DNA from: Bifidobacterium pullorum DSM 20433 | GTDB taxonomy: Bacteria > Actinomycetota > Actinomycetes > Actinomycetales > Bifidobacteriaceae | Assembly: GCF_000771405.1 (NCBI RefSeq) | Contig: NZ_JDUI01000014.1 | Span: 1 to 55,670 of the forward strand | DNA: 55,670 nucleotides | Reading direction: 5' to 3' | Shown: piece by piece, positions 7,763 through 16,224 of the stretch | How the letters are laid out: each line of letters begins with the position of its first letter | Numbering within the stretch: the first letter of the stretch is position 1 | Made by a program: the position numbers and the translations under genes | The notes under the pieces: generated by a model | The model's input: only the letters and a program-made list of their open reading frames with translations | What the model was told of the DNA's origin: nothing | Database searches by the model: none

Positions 7763-8842
7763 TCACAGCTCGCGAGCCTTGAGCTCCGCGCAGACCTCGA
7801 TGACCAGGTCGTTGGCCTCGGGCTCGCCGATGGAGATGCGGATGCCCTCACCGGGGAACACGCGGGTCGACAGGCCCCGCTCCACGAACGCGGCGGCGGA
7901 CTCGTCGGTGCGCTCCCCCAGCGGCAGCCAGAAATAGTTCGCGTACGGGGTCGGGAATTCCCACCCCTGCCCGCGCAGCGCGGCCACCACACGGTCACGT
8001 TCGGCGATGATCGCCTTCACGCGCTCGTCGAGCTCGTCCTGCGCGTCCAGCGACGCGACGGCCGCCACCTGCGCGGTTTCGGTCACGCCGAACGGCAGCG
8101 CCACCTTGCTCATGCCCTCCACCACGTCGGCGGGGGCGATGGCGTAGCCGATGCGCAGACCGGCCAGCCCGTACGCCTTCGAGAAGGTGTGGGCCACGAC
8201 CACGTTCGGATACTCGCGGAACAGGTCCATCGCCACGCTCGTGCCGGCGGCGGTGTTGAACTGGATGTAGGCCTCGTCGAACAGCACGAGCACGTCGGAG
8301 GGCACGGCCTGCATGATGCGGCGCGCGTCCGCGTCCGAGATCGACGTGGAGGTGGGGTTGTTCGGGTTGTTGACGATGACCAGGCGGGTGCGCTCGTTGA
8401 CGGCCGCGATCAGCCCGTCCACGTCGTGCGATCCGTCCGGCAGGTTCGGCACCTGCACGCTGGCGGCGCCGGCGCCGGCCACGATCAGCGGGTACGCCTC
8501 GAAGCTGCGCCACGGATAGACGACCTCGTCGCCCGGCCCGGCGACCAGGTTGACGAGCATCGTGATGACCTCGGTGGACCCGCAGCCGAGCATGACGTTC
8601 TCCGCCTCCACGCCGTAGCGCTCGGCCAGCCGCTCGACCACGGCCCAGCCGCGCATGTCCGGATAGCGGTTCATGCGGCAGGTGGCCTGCTCGGTGATGG
8701 CCTGGGCCACGCTGGGCAGGGGCTCGAAGGCGTTCTCGTTGCTGGACAGTTTGAACGTGCGCTGGCCGGGCTTGGCCGGCGCCGGCTTGCCCTGCTTGTA
8801 TCCGGGGATGGTGTCAAGGATGCTGCGATGTTTGAAAGTCAT
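7763..8842 (-). CDS. pat: HisC-like aromatic amino acid aminotransferase (Pat)
   Basis: A 359-residue class I/II PLP aminotransferase of the histidinol-phosphate aminotransferase family. The PLP lysine is K222 in TFSKAYGLAGLRIGY. NNPNNPTST (158-166) and the FDEAYI aspartate (D189) contact the cofactor. GCGSTEVI and YPWRSFEAYP resemble the actinobacterial Pat subgroup, which transaminates phenylpyruvate and other aromatic keto acids, more than histidine-operon HisC. No his genes are adjacent, consistent with Pat. A dual or true HisC role cannot be excluded. The ATG lacks a strong Shine-Dalgarno. Downstream, 7518-7762 contains no gene, only several GCGTGTCG-like words. Confidence 0.85.
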   Translation of the reverse strand: MTFKHRSILDTIPGYKQGKPAPAKPGQRTFKLSSNENAFEPLPSVAQAITEQATCRMNRYPDMRGWAVVERLAERYGVEAENVMLGCGSTEVITMLVNLVAGPGDEVVYPWRSFEAYPLIVAGAGAASVQVPNLPDGSHDVDGLIAAVNERTRLVIVNNPNNPTSTSISDADARRIMQAVPSDVLVLFDEAYIQFNTAAGTSVAMDLFREYPNVVVAHTFSKAYGLAGLRIGYAIAPADVVEGMSKVALPFGVTETAQVAAVASLDAQDELDERVKAIIAERDRVVAALRGQGWEFPTPYANYFWLPLGERTDESAAAFVERGLSTRVFPGEGIRISIGEPEANDLVIEVCAELKAREL

Positions 8843-8922
8843 GGCACCATCCTAGTCCCGCCCCGGGCGACGCCGACGTCCGTTCTCGCCATAAGAGCGA
8901 CGACCGGCCCCGGATACGGACA

Positions 8923-8954
8923 AAGGGACGCCCCGCCGCAGCGGAGCGTCCCTT
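8923..8954 (-). terminator. Terminator downstream of groES
   Basis: AAGGGACGC and GCGTCCCTT form perfect nine-base arms, with inner CCGC/GCGG pairing. It lies 24 bases past the groES stop; the minus strand continues CCCTTTG. Confidence 0.85.
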
Positions 8955-8977
8955 GCAGTTCCGGTTGGTGACGCGGC

Positions 8978-9271
8978 TCAGCCGATGATGGCGAGCAGGT
9001 CACGCGAGGAGACGATCAGGTAGTCCTCGCCCTCGTAGTGCACCTCGGTGCCGCCGTACTTGGAGTACAGGACCTTGTCGCCGACCTTGACGTCCATCGG
9101 GATGCGCTCGCCCTTGTCGTCGCGACGGCCCGGGCCGACGGCCAGGACTTCGCCCTGCTGCGGCTTCTCCTTGGCGTTGTCCGGGATGAACAGACCGGAT
9201 GCGGTCTGGGTCTCGGCCTCGGCCTGCTTGACGATGATCTTGTCTTCCAACGGTGTGAGTGAGATCGACAC
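8978..9271 (-). CDS. groES: Co-chaperonin GroES (Hsp10)
   Basis: A 97-residue co-chaperonin that caps GroEL during ATP-driven protein folding. The start motif [19 protein letters not shown], mobile-loop segment [18 protein letters not shown] and C-terminal [13 protein letters not shown] are diagnostic. The start has an AGGAGGTCCAC Shine-Dalgarno. groEL is not in the window, so groES is monocistronic here, a common actinobacterial arrangement. A perfect CIRCE element lies about 125 bases upstream, indicating HrcA control. Confidence 0.98.
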   Translation of the reverse strand: MSISLTPLEDKIIVKQAEAETQTASGLFIPDNAKEKPQQGEVLAVGPGRRDDKGERIPMDVKVGDKVLYSKYGGTEVHYEGEDYLIVSSRDLLAIIG

Positions 9272-9395
9272 TGTGGACCTCCTCTTTCTTGATTCAGAGA
9301 GTCGATATGGTCTTCCGCGACGGAGCTCCGGACGAGAGGCTGACGATCACTCGCGCCGCCGTTCCTTCGCGCTAGGACTCATCGTAGCGCGATTA

Positions 9396-9422
9396 TTAGC
9401 ACTCTGCCAACTCGAGTGCTAA
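9396..9422. promoter_or_regulatory. CIRCE element (HrcA operator)
   Basis: TTAGCACTC, nine bases, GAGTGCTAA: a perfect match to the consensus inverted repeat bound by the heat-shock repressor HrcA. It lies in the groES promoter region and also about 25 bases past the stop of the neighbouring sepX-like gene. Confidence 0.98.
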
Positions 9423-9447
9423 CGCTGAGAGTGAACAGTGTCGGAGA

Positions 9448-10590
9448 TCAGGCTCCACGGCGCGCCAGAATGGCGTCCAGACCGGTCCCCAGCGAGTCGC
9501 CGCTCGCCGCCGGCGCGTCCACTTCGGACACGACCTCAGCCTCGTGGAAGGAGGGCTCGACCTGCGCGTCGGTCACGGTCCGATCGGGCTCCACGGCATC
9601 GGTCACGTCCTCCCCGTCCTCATCGGCCGGGGTCTGCGGCACGGCCTTGGCCACCTGACGGGTCGAGCGGATCTCCAGGCTCTCCGGCGCGGCAGGCGCG
9701 GCGTCATAGCCGTCACGGGGCGCACCCAGCGAGAAGGAGATCAGATCCGGGGCACCGGCGGCGTCCTGCGTCCGGTCCGTTTCGACGTCGGCATCGTCCT
9801 GCGGCATCGGCTGCTCCACCGCGTCCTGCACCGGCACCACGGCGGCGGCATCCTGCTTCAGAATCCGATCGTCGGCATCGGCACGCTCCTCGACGACCAC
9901 GGACTCCACGTCCACCACGTCGGTATGGCGGCGGCCCTCGGCACGGGCCTTCTCCCGTTCCGCCTCCTCGAGGACGCGACGGATATCGCTCTGCGCCATC
10001 GACTCCGTCGGCAAGTCCGCGGCCTCGACCCTGCGGGGCTCCTCCTTGGACGCTTGGACGGCGGACGGCACGGTGCGATCGGCCGGCCCGGCGGGACGGC
10101 CTGCGCCCTTCTTGCGACGTTCGGCCACCTTGCGCTCCCAGGCGCGGGCATGACGGGCGGCGTTGGCGCCCAGCGCCACCACCGCGGCCAGCAGCGCCGC
10201 CGGAATCAACGTGAACCAGGGGCTGAAGTGCAGCACCACCGCCAGCACGGCCACCAGGATCGTGGCGGCCAGCAGCGCCGACGCGATGATGGCGCGACGC
10301 CGCGCCGCGGCACGACGCATCCGCCGCACCTGCGCAATATGCTCGTTCATCGCCGTGGTCCTCTGCGGCTGGGTTGGCTGCATGATTGCCCCTTTCGCCT
10401 GCGGCGTACGCACATCCGAGAACTTCGTCCCGCTGTCCGCGTCCACCAGGTGCAACGACGAGGAGTATCGGTCCCCGCGATGTTCCATCACACGTTTCAT
10501 ACCGTTGGCCGTCCTGCGAGGCAGCCATACGGCGAGGATGAGTACGACGACCACCAGCACGACGACGGTGCTCAGCGATTCGTAACCCAT
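9448..10590 (-). CDS. SepX/GlpR-like membrane protein (putative divisome component)
   Basis: About 380 residues. An N-terminal membrane segment (VVVLVVVVLILAVWLP, about 8-25) is followed by basic and RYSSSLHL-containing sequence. Two further hydrophobic segments lie at about 100-145 (IIASALLAATILVAVLAVVL and FTLIPAALLAAVVALGANA). The remaining 230 residues are acidic and probably disordered. This layout and the gene order rimJ then this gene, with fmdB nearby, match SepX of Streptomyces and GlpR of corynebacteria, membrane proteins of cell division. Primary sequence similarity is low, so identity rests on architecture and synteny. The usual glp/moeA gene is absent between them. Start is uncertain: TTG at 10599 or ATG at 10590, with no clear Shine-Dalgarno. 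It follows rimJ by 25 bases and is likely cotranscribed. Confidence 0.65.
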   Translation of the reverse strand: MGYESLSTVVVLVVVVLILAVWLPRRTANGMKRVMEHRGDRYSSSLHLVDADSGTKFSDVRTPQAKGAIMQPTQPQRTTAMNEHIAQVRRMRRAAARRRAIIASALLAATILVAVLAVVLHFSPWFTLIPAALLAAVVALGANAARHARAWERKVAERRKKGAGRPAGPADRTVPSAVQASKEEPRRVEAADLPTESMAQSDIRRVLEEAEREKARAEGRRHTDVVDVESVVVEERADADDRILKQDAAAVVPVQDAVEQPMPQDDADVETDRTQDAAGAPDLISFSLGAPRDGYDAAPAAPESLEIRSTRQVAKAVPQTPADEDGEDVTDAVEPDRTVTDAQVEPSFHEAEVVSEVDAPAASGDSLGTGLDAILARRGA

Positions 10591-10615
10591 ATTCCACAAG
10601 AATAGGGGACTTTAT

Positions 10616-11293
10616 TCAAACTCGCTCCATATCGTTCCGGGCGTGTCGGGCAGATATGCGGCGGGCGAAACCGTCGCCGGCGTCCTCGGCCAGCAGCGCG
10701 AACGTCTCATGGTCGCGCCAGCACCCCCGCACATACATATACGCGGTGCGCCGCCCCTCGTATCGCGCGCCGATTTTCCTAGCGACCGCCAGCGAGCGCT
10801 CGTTCTCCGGCAGGACCGCGATCTCCAGCCGGTGCAGTCTGGGGCCGGTCGGGTCGGTCAGCGCCCAGTCGGCCAGCACGCCCACCGCGGCGGGCGCATA
10901 CCCGTGGCCGATCCGGTCGCGGTCGACCCAGTAGCCGACCACGCCGGTGCGCATCGCGCCGTAGCAGATCGCGCCGATCGAGATCTGCCCGACGATGCGC
11001 CCGTCATGTTCGATGGCGAAGACCACGCCTGTGCCCGCCTGCTCGTTGCGCCGCAACTGGGCGATCCACGCGTTGTAGGTCAGTCCCGGACCGTGCATCG
11101 GGTCGCCCGATTCCCATGGCGACAGCCATTCGTCGTTGCGCCAGCGCACCTCGTTCCACTCGGACGAATCCTCCGCCCTCAACGGACGCAAACGGATGTC
11201 CGGGCACCCCGGCGGCGCGGACAGATACCGCGGCATGCGGATGGCGTTGCCGGACAACACCGGCCTGAGATTCTGACGTACCTTCTGGAACAC
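10616..11293 (-). CDS. rimJ: GNAT acetyltransferase, RimJ/RimL-like
   Basis: About 225 residues of the Gcn5-related N-acetyltransferase fold. Motifs include DIRLRPLRAEDSSEWNEVR at the start of the domain, the beta-strand GVVFAIEHDGRIVGQISIG, the acetyl-CoA pyrophosphate-binding RIGHGYAPAAV, and EIAVLPENERSLAVARKIG near the C terminus. RimJ-type enzymes acetylate protein N termini or similar amines; the true substrate here is unknown. The GTG at 11293 has GGAG eight bases upstream; a GTG at 11329 is an alternative. It precedes the SepX-like gene, as rimJ does in mycobacteria, with fmdB divergent on the other side. Confidence 0.82.
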   Translation of the reverse strand: MFQKVRQNLRPVLSGNAIRMPRYLSAPPGCPDIRLRPLRAEDSSEWNEVRWRNDEWLSPWESGDPMHGPGLTYNAWIAQLRRNEQAGTGVVFAIEHDGRIVGQISIGAICYGAMRTGVVGYWVDRDRIGHGYAPAAVGVLADWALTDPTGPRLHRLEIAVLPENERSLAVARKIGARYEGRRTAYMYVRGCWRDHETFALLAEDAGDGFARRISARHARNDMERV

Positions 11294-11433
11294 GGACACG
11301 GCTCCATTCTGCCACACGCGCAATCGCACGGAGCCTGACGGCGTGACCGCGGGACGCGCTGTCAGGGCGGCGACTAGGATATGAACGGGTCGGCCGTAAG
11401 CCGCACCCGTGGAACACCTGTGGAGGATGAGCG

Positions 11434-11628
11434 TTGCCTACCTATCATTACCGTTGCAAGAACTGCTCCTATGATTTCACCGAGCACCAGTCGTTCGAGG
11501 ACGACCCGATCACGGTCTGCCCCGAATGCGGACAGGAGCAAGTGCGCAAGATCTATTCGGCCGTGCCCATCGAATTCAAGGGCAGCGGCTTCTACCGCAC
11601 CGACGGCGCGTCCAAGTCGTCGAAGTAG
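11434..11628 (+). CDS. FmdB-family zinc ribbon protein
   Basis: A 64-residue small protein beginning MPTYHYRCKNCSYDF. It has two CxxC knuckles, C8-KN-C11 and C29-PE-C32, expected to bind one zinc, followed by IYSAVPIEFKGSGFYRTDG and a serine/lysine tail typical of the family. The start is TTG with GTGGAGGATGAGCG upstream. Function is poorly defined; the Mycobacterium member Rv0991c has been linked to chaperone activity. In Actinobacteria it usually neighbours the galU/glp/rimJ/sepX cluster, as here. Confidence 0.93.
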   Translation: MPTYHYRCKNCSYDFTEHQSFEDDPITVCPECGQEQVRKIYSAVPIEFKGSGFYRTDGASKSSK

Positions 11629-11703
11629 CGACACGCGGCGGTGTGGATAACCGGAACCGTTCGACCACACCCCCGCCTCCGGCTTGTGCCGGAGACATGC
11701 CAG

Positions 11704-11735
11704 AGCCCATCATGACAGCATGATGGGCTTTCTTC
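11704..11735 (+). terminator. Hairpin after fmdB overlapping the next start codon
   Basis: AGCCCATCAT, a six-base loop, ATGATGGGCT, then TTTCTT: a perfect ten-base stem with a short T-rich tail. The 3' arm begins with the ATGATG start of the SAF-domain gene, so the hairpin is either the fmdB terminator or a translational control element. Confidence 0.75.
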
Positions 11736-12376
11736 ATATCTGGTCGCAGTCGGCAGACACCCTGCGCCGCCGACGGTTCCGTGAGCGCTGCCGCCGGCTG
11801 TTGGCCGCGCTGCTGGCGGGCACGGCCGTGTTCGCCGCGCTGCAATGCGTGTTGGGCACCGTGGCCACGCGCCCGGTGCTGGTGGCCGTGGCGGACATCC
11901 GCCGCGGCGAGACGATTCGCGCCGAATCCGTGGCGGTCCGTGAGGCACCGGTGTCCGATCCGCTTGCACGGGCGCTCGAGACGGCACAAGAGGCGACGGG
12001 ACGGGTGGCGCAGGCCGACATCGCACGCGGTTCGCCGCTGTTGCGGGAGCATGTGGCCGACCAGCCGGTGGCCCCGCCCGGGTACACCGTGGTCGATGTC
12101 CGGCTCGCCGGCGGTTGGTCCGGGCTGATCGTCGGGCAGAAGGTGGGGTTATCCGCGGCAGGGGTGTGCGGGCAGACCGACCCGACCGGCGCATCCGGGG
12201 CCGGGACCACGGCCGATGTGTGCGTTGTGGCCGAGCGGGCGATCATCATGGGCCCGGCCTCGCAGGATGAGACCGGGACCGCGCTCATGCCGCTCGCGCT
12301 GCCGGCCGACGAGGCGCTGCGCCTGCTGGGGATCCAGGAGCAGGGCATGATCGTCGCCGTCGCCGGGGCGGCGTGA
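11720..12376 (+). CDS. SAF-domain membrane-anchored protein
   Basis: About 218 residues. The N terminus is basic (RRRRFRERCRR), followed by a single membrane segment (LLAALLAGTAVFAALQCVLG, about 27-46). A SAF/CpaB-like domain follows: VLVAVADIRRGETIRAESVAVREAP and IARGSPLLREHV are the typical beta-clip elements. The rest is probably extracellular. SAF proteins next to FmdB genes are common in Actinobacteria; some resemble CpaB of Flp/Tad pilus assembly, but no pilus genes are present here. The start is uncertain: ATGATG at 11720 lies inside the 3' arm of a hairpin and has no Shine-Dalgarno, while a TTG-initiated frame extends to 11684. Confidence 0.75.
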   Translation: MMGFLHIWSQSADTLRRRRFRERCRRLLAALLAGTAVFAALQCVLGTVATRPVLVAVADIRRGETIRAESVAVREAPVSDPLARALETAQEATGRVAQADIARGSPLLREHVADQPVAPPGYTVVDVRLAGGWSGLIVGQKVGLSAAGVCGQTDPTGASGAGTTADVCVVAERAIIMGPASQDETGTALMPLALPADEALRLLGIQEQGMIVAVAGAA

Positions 12377-12386
12377 GACCGGGGAA

Positions 12387-12593
12387 CTACCTGCGCGGGG
12401 TGTCGAACACGGCCCAATGCGGAGGCAGTTCGCCCAGGATGCGTTTGTCGTCATCGGCGGCACGCTGGCGTTCGGTCTGCATGTCGCCCGGTTCGAGTTT
12501 GACGCCGTCGGCGTCGAAGCGTTCCGTGCCCTGACGCACGACGCGCTTGTGACGGCGCGGCGTGCGTCGTTCCGCCGAGTATTCCGCGCTCAT
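12387..12593 (-). CDS. 68-residue charged protein, coupled to the pseudo-helicase gene
   Basis: Short protein rich in Arg, Asp and Glu, with no membrane segment or signal peptide. Notable segments are TPRRHKRVVRQGTERFD and RILGELPPHWAVFD. Its ATG overlaps the TGA of the 1206-residue gene in an ATGA junction, which strongly supports translation and functional coupling. I do not recognise the family. The basic N terminus could bind nucleic acid or the large partner; this is inference. It is third in the FHA, pseudo-helicase, small-protein unit. Confidence 0.75.
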   Translation of the reverse strand: MSAEYSAERRTPRRHKRVVRQGTERFDADGVKLEPGDMQTERQRAADDDKRILGELPPHWAVFDTPRR

Positions 12594-15500
12594 CGCACGT
12601 CCCGATACAGCTCGGCCAGACGGGCGATGATACGGTCGACTTCCTTATCCGGATTGACGAACGCGCCCACACTCCAGACCGTCATCACCGACCATCCCAA
12701 CCCCTGCATCTGCTGCATGAGCACGCGGTGGCGCTCACGGGTGGACTGGATGCTCATGAACCCGGTGTCGTCGGTCAGCACCGCCAACGCGTACGGACGG
12801 TTCTTCAGGCCCACCACCATCGGGATGCGGATGCCCTTCTTGAACCCGTAGTTCACCGCCACCTCCAGGCCGCGGTTGCGGATGCGCTCCGCCAGGTCGT
12901 TGAACAGCACGTTGGTGCCGCCGAAGAGCACCTCGGGCGTCTCCTCCTCGGGATCCAGATGCTCGGCCCACTGCAGCACCGTCTTGAGCAGCTGGGGGCC
13001 GGGCTGGTGAAGACGCTCATCGTCCAGCTCATCGGCGCCGAACGCGGCGACGATGTCCAGATGGCGGTTCGTCAGCGCCAGCGCGTCCAGCAGCATGCCC
13101 TTGCCGGCATCGGTGCTGATGGCGCCGAACTGCTGCAGCAGTCGGCCATGCGTCGTCTTGGCGTAGCTCATCGACAGGATGACGTCCGTGGTGTAGGCGC
13201 CGGTGACCTCACGGATGTCGACGAGTCGGACATGGCGCAGGAACCGCTCCATCGACTTGTTCTTGGTCGCCAGGGACTTCAGCTCGGCCCCCAGCCGCGT
13301 GCGGAACGACTCGGTCAGCGCCACCACGGTCAGTGTGTAGCCGGCCGGCACGATCGTGAAATCGGAGGCCCGTTCGGTGATCAGGCGCACAACCTCGTCG
13401 ATCTCCTGCTGGCTGCTCTCCACCAGGCCGCTCGACAGCACCGGCACGCCGTTGGCCTCGACGCGGTGGAACCGCACCCGCCCCCGCTGATCGCCGCGGG
13501 TCGCGTCATAGGACAACGTGCCGTAGCCTTCGCGTTCCAGCAGCGCGGTCAGCTGAGGCGACCTGCGGGAAGGCAGCGGCCGGGTCTCGACATGGGGCAG
13601 CATGTCCGCCAGCATCGTCAGTCCCTCGCAGCTGATCGTGGGGCAATGCGCCAGAACGACCACCTGCCGGGCGCGGCTGAGGATCGTCAGCAGCTCCACG
13701 GGATGGATGTGCGCGCCGGCGTCGATCAGCACCACGTCCGAGATCGGTTCGGGATCGGTGGCGATGGTCAGCGCGGCCGGCGTGGCCACCAGCACCGGCT
13801 TGGCGGCGGCCAGGATCTCGGGATGGTCGCGGCGGATGCGGCTCAGCGGCACCTTATGGGAGCCGGCCAGCGTGGTGTGCAGCTGGTTCGACTCCTGGGT
13901 GCGGGCGAACAGCATGTCGCACAGCCGCCTCATCGACTCCTGCGCCACCATCGGGCCGATCGAGCGCACATGCTCGATATCCACCTGGGTGAACCGGTCG
14001 GAGGCGGCCTGCATGGCCAGACCGTCCTGGTTCGAGATGATCGCCGACGAGCGGACGATGTCCTCGAACACCGTGGTCCACCAGGCCAGCTGGAGCTCCC
14101 CGTCCACGGCCTTGACGTCGATGCGGCGGTTGTTGAAATCGGCGACCAGCTCGTTCAGCCCGACGGTCCGGAAATCACGCTCCAAACGGCTGCGTTCCGG
14201 CAGCGTATCCAATGCCAAACGGTCGTCGTACAACGCCTTGAGCCGTTCCTCGACCTGGTTGAGGTCCAACGCCTCCAGTTCGCCGCCCTGCGGCGTGGTG
14301 CTCAGCACGGTGTTCAGCGCCGTCAGGTTGCCGGACAGCGATTCCTGCGTCTCGATGATGGCGTCCAGATGCGGCGGCAGCACCGGCCAGCCGCCATGCG
14401 GCACGAACAGGCGCCACTGGTCGGCCTGACGGGCGACCACCTGCAGCGCGTCGTGCAGGTTCTCCACCTGCGCGCCGACACGCAGCAGGCTCTTGGCCTC
14501 CTTGACCAGGCGACGACGCTCCCAGAAGCCCAACGACGTGCCCTCGGCCTTGCGTGCGGCCTTCGATTTGCTCGCCTCGATCATCGCGTCGATGTCGCGC
14601 TCGAAGATCTCCGGCTGGAACACATCCAGCACCCGGCGCAGATTCTTCAGCACGGTGACCTGGCGGCTCCACTCGTTGGCCGTGTTCGGCACGGGGAATC
14701 CGCAGGTCTGCACCACGCTGGTCACCTGCTCGCGCATGGCGGGCAGCAGTTTGAGCAGCACGTCGTTGACCCGCTGATAGGCGGTCACCGCCTCCTCCTC
14801 GGTGAACAGCGACGCCCGGTACCATGCCGTATCCGCCGGACCCGTCACGAATTCGCCGAGCTCACCCGCGCGGCGCAGCTTGGCGGACCACTCGTCCAGG
14901 TGGTCCTTCAGCGAACGGGCCGTATCCAGCGCCAGGCGCACACGCGTGGCCGGGTGGGTCGGCAGTTCGGCGATATCCGCCAGGTTCTGGATGGTCTGGT
15001 AGGCGGACACGCCCCACTCCTGGTTGACGCCGTGCAGGTCGCCCAGGTACCGGGTCAGACGCGAGCGCACGCCCACCAGCTCGTCGGAAAGCTGGTCGAA
15101 TCGCGAGGTGGCCACACCGGCCTGGAACCCGACGGCGGAGATCAGCTGACGGTCGATGGCGGCGTTGGCGTTCGACTCCGAAACATCCAGAGCCAGCGCG
15201 TCCAGTTCGTTGGCGCGCATCGCCTGCATGAAGCGGCGCTTCTGGTCGGCCACGCAGGATACGTACAGCACCGACCGGCCGTTCATCACGCAGCGCGAGG
15301 CGATGGCGACGGCCTGTTCGGCGGTGTTCGAGCCCGCCGCGCAGTCCAGGAACAGCGAATGGCCGGACGCGGCCATCGCGGCGGCGTACCGTGTCGTGTT
15401 GTCCACGTCGCCCGCCTCGAACTCTGCATGGGGGTCGCCGTCGAACGGGCTGTACTCCGGCAGCTTGTCCCCGCGCAGCGCCTCGACGGCGCCCTCGTCG

Positions 15501-16210
15501 CCTGCGATCGCATCCAGGATCGTGTTGCCGGTGGCCCCTTGCTCGCACCGTTCGATGATGCGCTGGTTCTCCAGCAGCATCTGCGTGGAGGGGTCGAAGA
15601 AGCAGCCGAGCACGATATGCCGTTCGATGGCGAAGTCGGTGAACGCGCGGGAGGCCAGGTCCGTGATCGCCGCGAACACCGTGGAGGTCTCCGGCGAACC
15701 GGTGGCGTAATGGGAGCCGTCGAACAGCTCGTTCTCGTCGATGCGCACGCCGCCGGCCTGCATCTCATGCACGAACGCGGAATTCAGATGAACCCGCCCG
15801 GTGAAACGGATCACGGTCCCCTTGATCACCGACTCGCCGTGACGCTCGACCTCGACCGGGTACAGCAGCACCGGCATCTGCTTGCCCTCCCACAGGGCGA
15901 TGCCCACCACCAGCGACAGTTCCGCCATGCCGCTGACACGCGCCTTGGCCGCGCGGTCATCCAGCACACGTTCCAGACGGCGCCCCGCGGCACGCAGCAG
16001 CCCGCCGTCACGGAACAGGGAATCCAACGACACCTGACCGCTGGCGAACAGCTTGGCGATGCCCGAGGGATGGGCCTGGGTCAGGTCGAGCCGTGCGGTC
16101 AGCTGGTTGGCATCCTCCAACGGCGACGGCGCCAGCTTCTCGCGGAACCGTTCCCGCCACAGGCGTAACCGCTCCAGCGCCACGCCGGTCTGCGACGTAT
16201 TCTCGCTCAT
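12590..16210 (-). CDS. DUF4011-type SF1 helicase/nuclease homologue with degraded catalytic motifs
   Basis: A 1206-residue protein. Early segments such as MPVLLYPVEVERHG and the run into ASGHSLFLDC match the order of DUF4011/AAA_11 helicases, where a GPPGTGKSQT Walker A follows. Here that loop reads CAAGSNTAEQ (about 290-299), without Gly-Lys-Ser. Walker B is LIDAGAH (D830), lacking the catalytic Glu; the motif III position reads LAHCPTIS rather than VGDPKQLPPT; the motif VI area reads LTNR. Residues 1080-1206 resemble the Vsr-like MTES_1575 nuclease domain (RERHRVLMQQMQGLGWSV, VWSVGAFVNPDKE), but the expected RIDLAV and AIExDG are RIPMVV and AVLTDD. ATPase and nuclease activity are therefore probably lost while the fold is kept. 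The frame is intact, so it is not a decaying gene. The ATG at 16210 has GAGAGGGA upstream; a GTG at 16228 overlaps the FHA stop. Confidence 0.8.
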   Translation of the reverse strand: MSENTSQTGVALERLRLWRERFREKLAPSPLEDANQLTARLDLTQAHPSGIAKLFASGQVSLDSLFRDGGLLRAAGRRLERVLDDRAAKARVSGMAELSLVVGIALWEGKQMPVLLYPVEVERHGESVIKGTVIRFTGRVHLNSAFVHEMQAGGVRIDENELFDGSHYATGSPETSTVFAAITDLASRAFTDFAIERHIVLGCFFDPSTQMLLENQRIIERCEQGATGNTILDAIAGDEGAVEALRGDKLPEYSPFDGDPHAEFEAGDVDNTTRYAAAMAASGHSLFLDCAAGSNTAEQAVAIASRCVMNGRSVLYVSCVADQKRRFMQAMRANELDALALDVSESNANAAIDRQLISAVGFQAGVATSRFDQLSDELVGVRSRLTRYLGDLHGVNQEWGVSAYQTIQNLADIAELPTHPATRVRLALDTARSLKDHLDEWSAKLRRAGELGEFVTGPADTAWYRASLFTEEEAVTAYQRVNDVLLKLLPAMREQVTSVVQTCGFPVPNTANEWSRQVTVLKNLRRVLDVFQPEIFERDIDAMIEASKSKAARKAEGTSLGFWERRRLVKEAKSLLRVGAQVENLHDALQVVARQADQWRLFVPHGGWPVLPPHLDAIIETQESLSGNLTALNTVLSTTPQGGELEALDLNQVEERLKALYDDRLALDTLPERSRLERDFRTVGLNELVADFNNRRIDVKAVDGELQLAWWTTVFEDIVRSSAIISNQDGLAMQAASDRFTQVDIEHVRSIGPMVAQESMRRLCDMLFARTQESNQLHTTLAGSHKVPLSRIRRDHPEILAAAKPVLVATPAALTIATDPEPISDVVLIDAGAHIHPVELLTILSRARQVVVLAHCPTISCEGLTMLADMLPHVETRPLPSRRSPQLTALLEREGYGTLSYDATRGDQRGRVRFHRVEANGVPVLSSGLVESSQQEIDEVVRLITERASDFTIVPAGYTLTVVALTESFRTRLGAELKSLATKNKSMERFLRHVRLVDIREVTGAYTTDVILSMSYAKTTHGRLLQQFGAISTDAGKGMLLDALALTNRHLDIVAAFGADELDDERLHQPGPQLLKTVLQWAEHLDPEEETPEVLFGGTNVLFNDLAERIRNRGLEVAVNYGFKKGIRIPMVVGLKNRPYALAVLTDDTGFMSIQSTRERHRVLMQQMQGLGWSVMTVWSVGAFVNPDKEVDRIIARLAELYRDVR

Positions 16211-16224
16211 GACTGTTCCCTCTC

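Noticed and set aside
7763..8842. hisC of the histidine operon
   Set aside because: No other his genes are near, and GWRSFE-like and GCGST motifs favour the Pat subgroup. A HisC role remains possible and is stated in the entry.
9272..9447. Missing groEL next to groES taken as a deletion
   Set aside because: Separate groES and groEL loci are common in Bifidobacterium and other Actinobacteria, and the groES locus has its own CIRCE and terminator.
12728..16168. 1146-codon open frame on the plus strand opposite the pseudo-helicase
   Set aside because: Antisense shadow of the GC-rich gene: composition is Gln/His/Arg/Gly-rich, with no domain and no start signal. The minus-strand frame has helicase-like motifs.
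12590..16210. Pseudogene or frameshifted helicase
   Set aside because: The frame is uninterrupted for 1206 codons with normal codon use and coupled neighbours, so the altered motifs are better read as a functional pseudo-enzyme.
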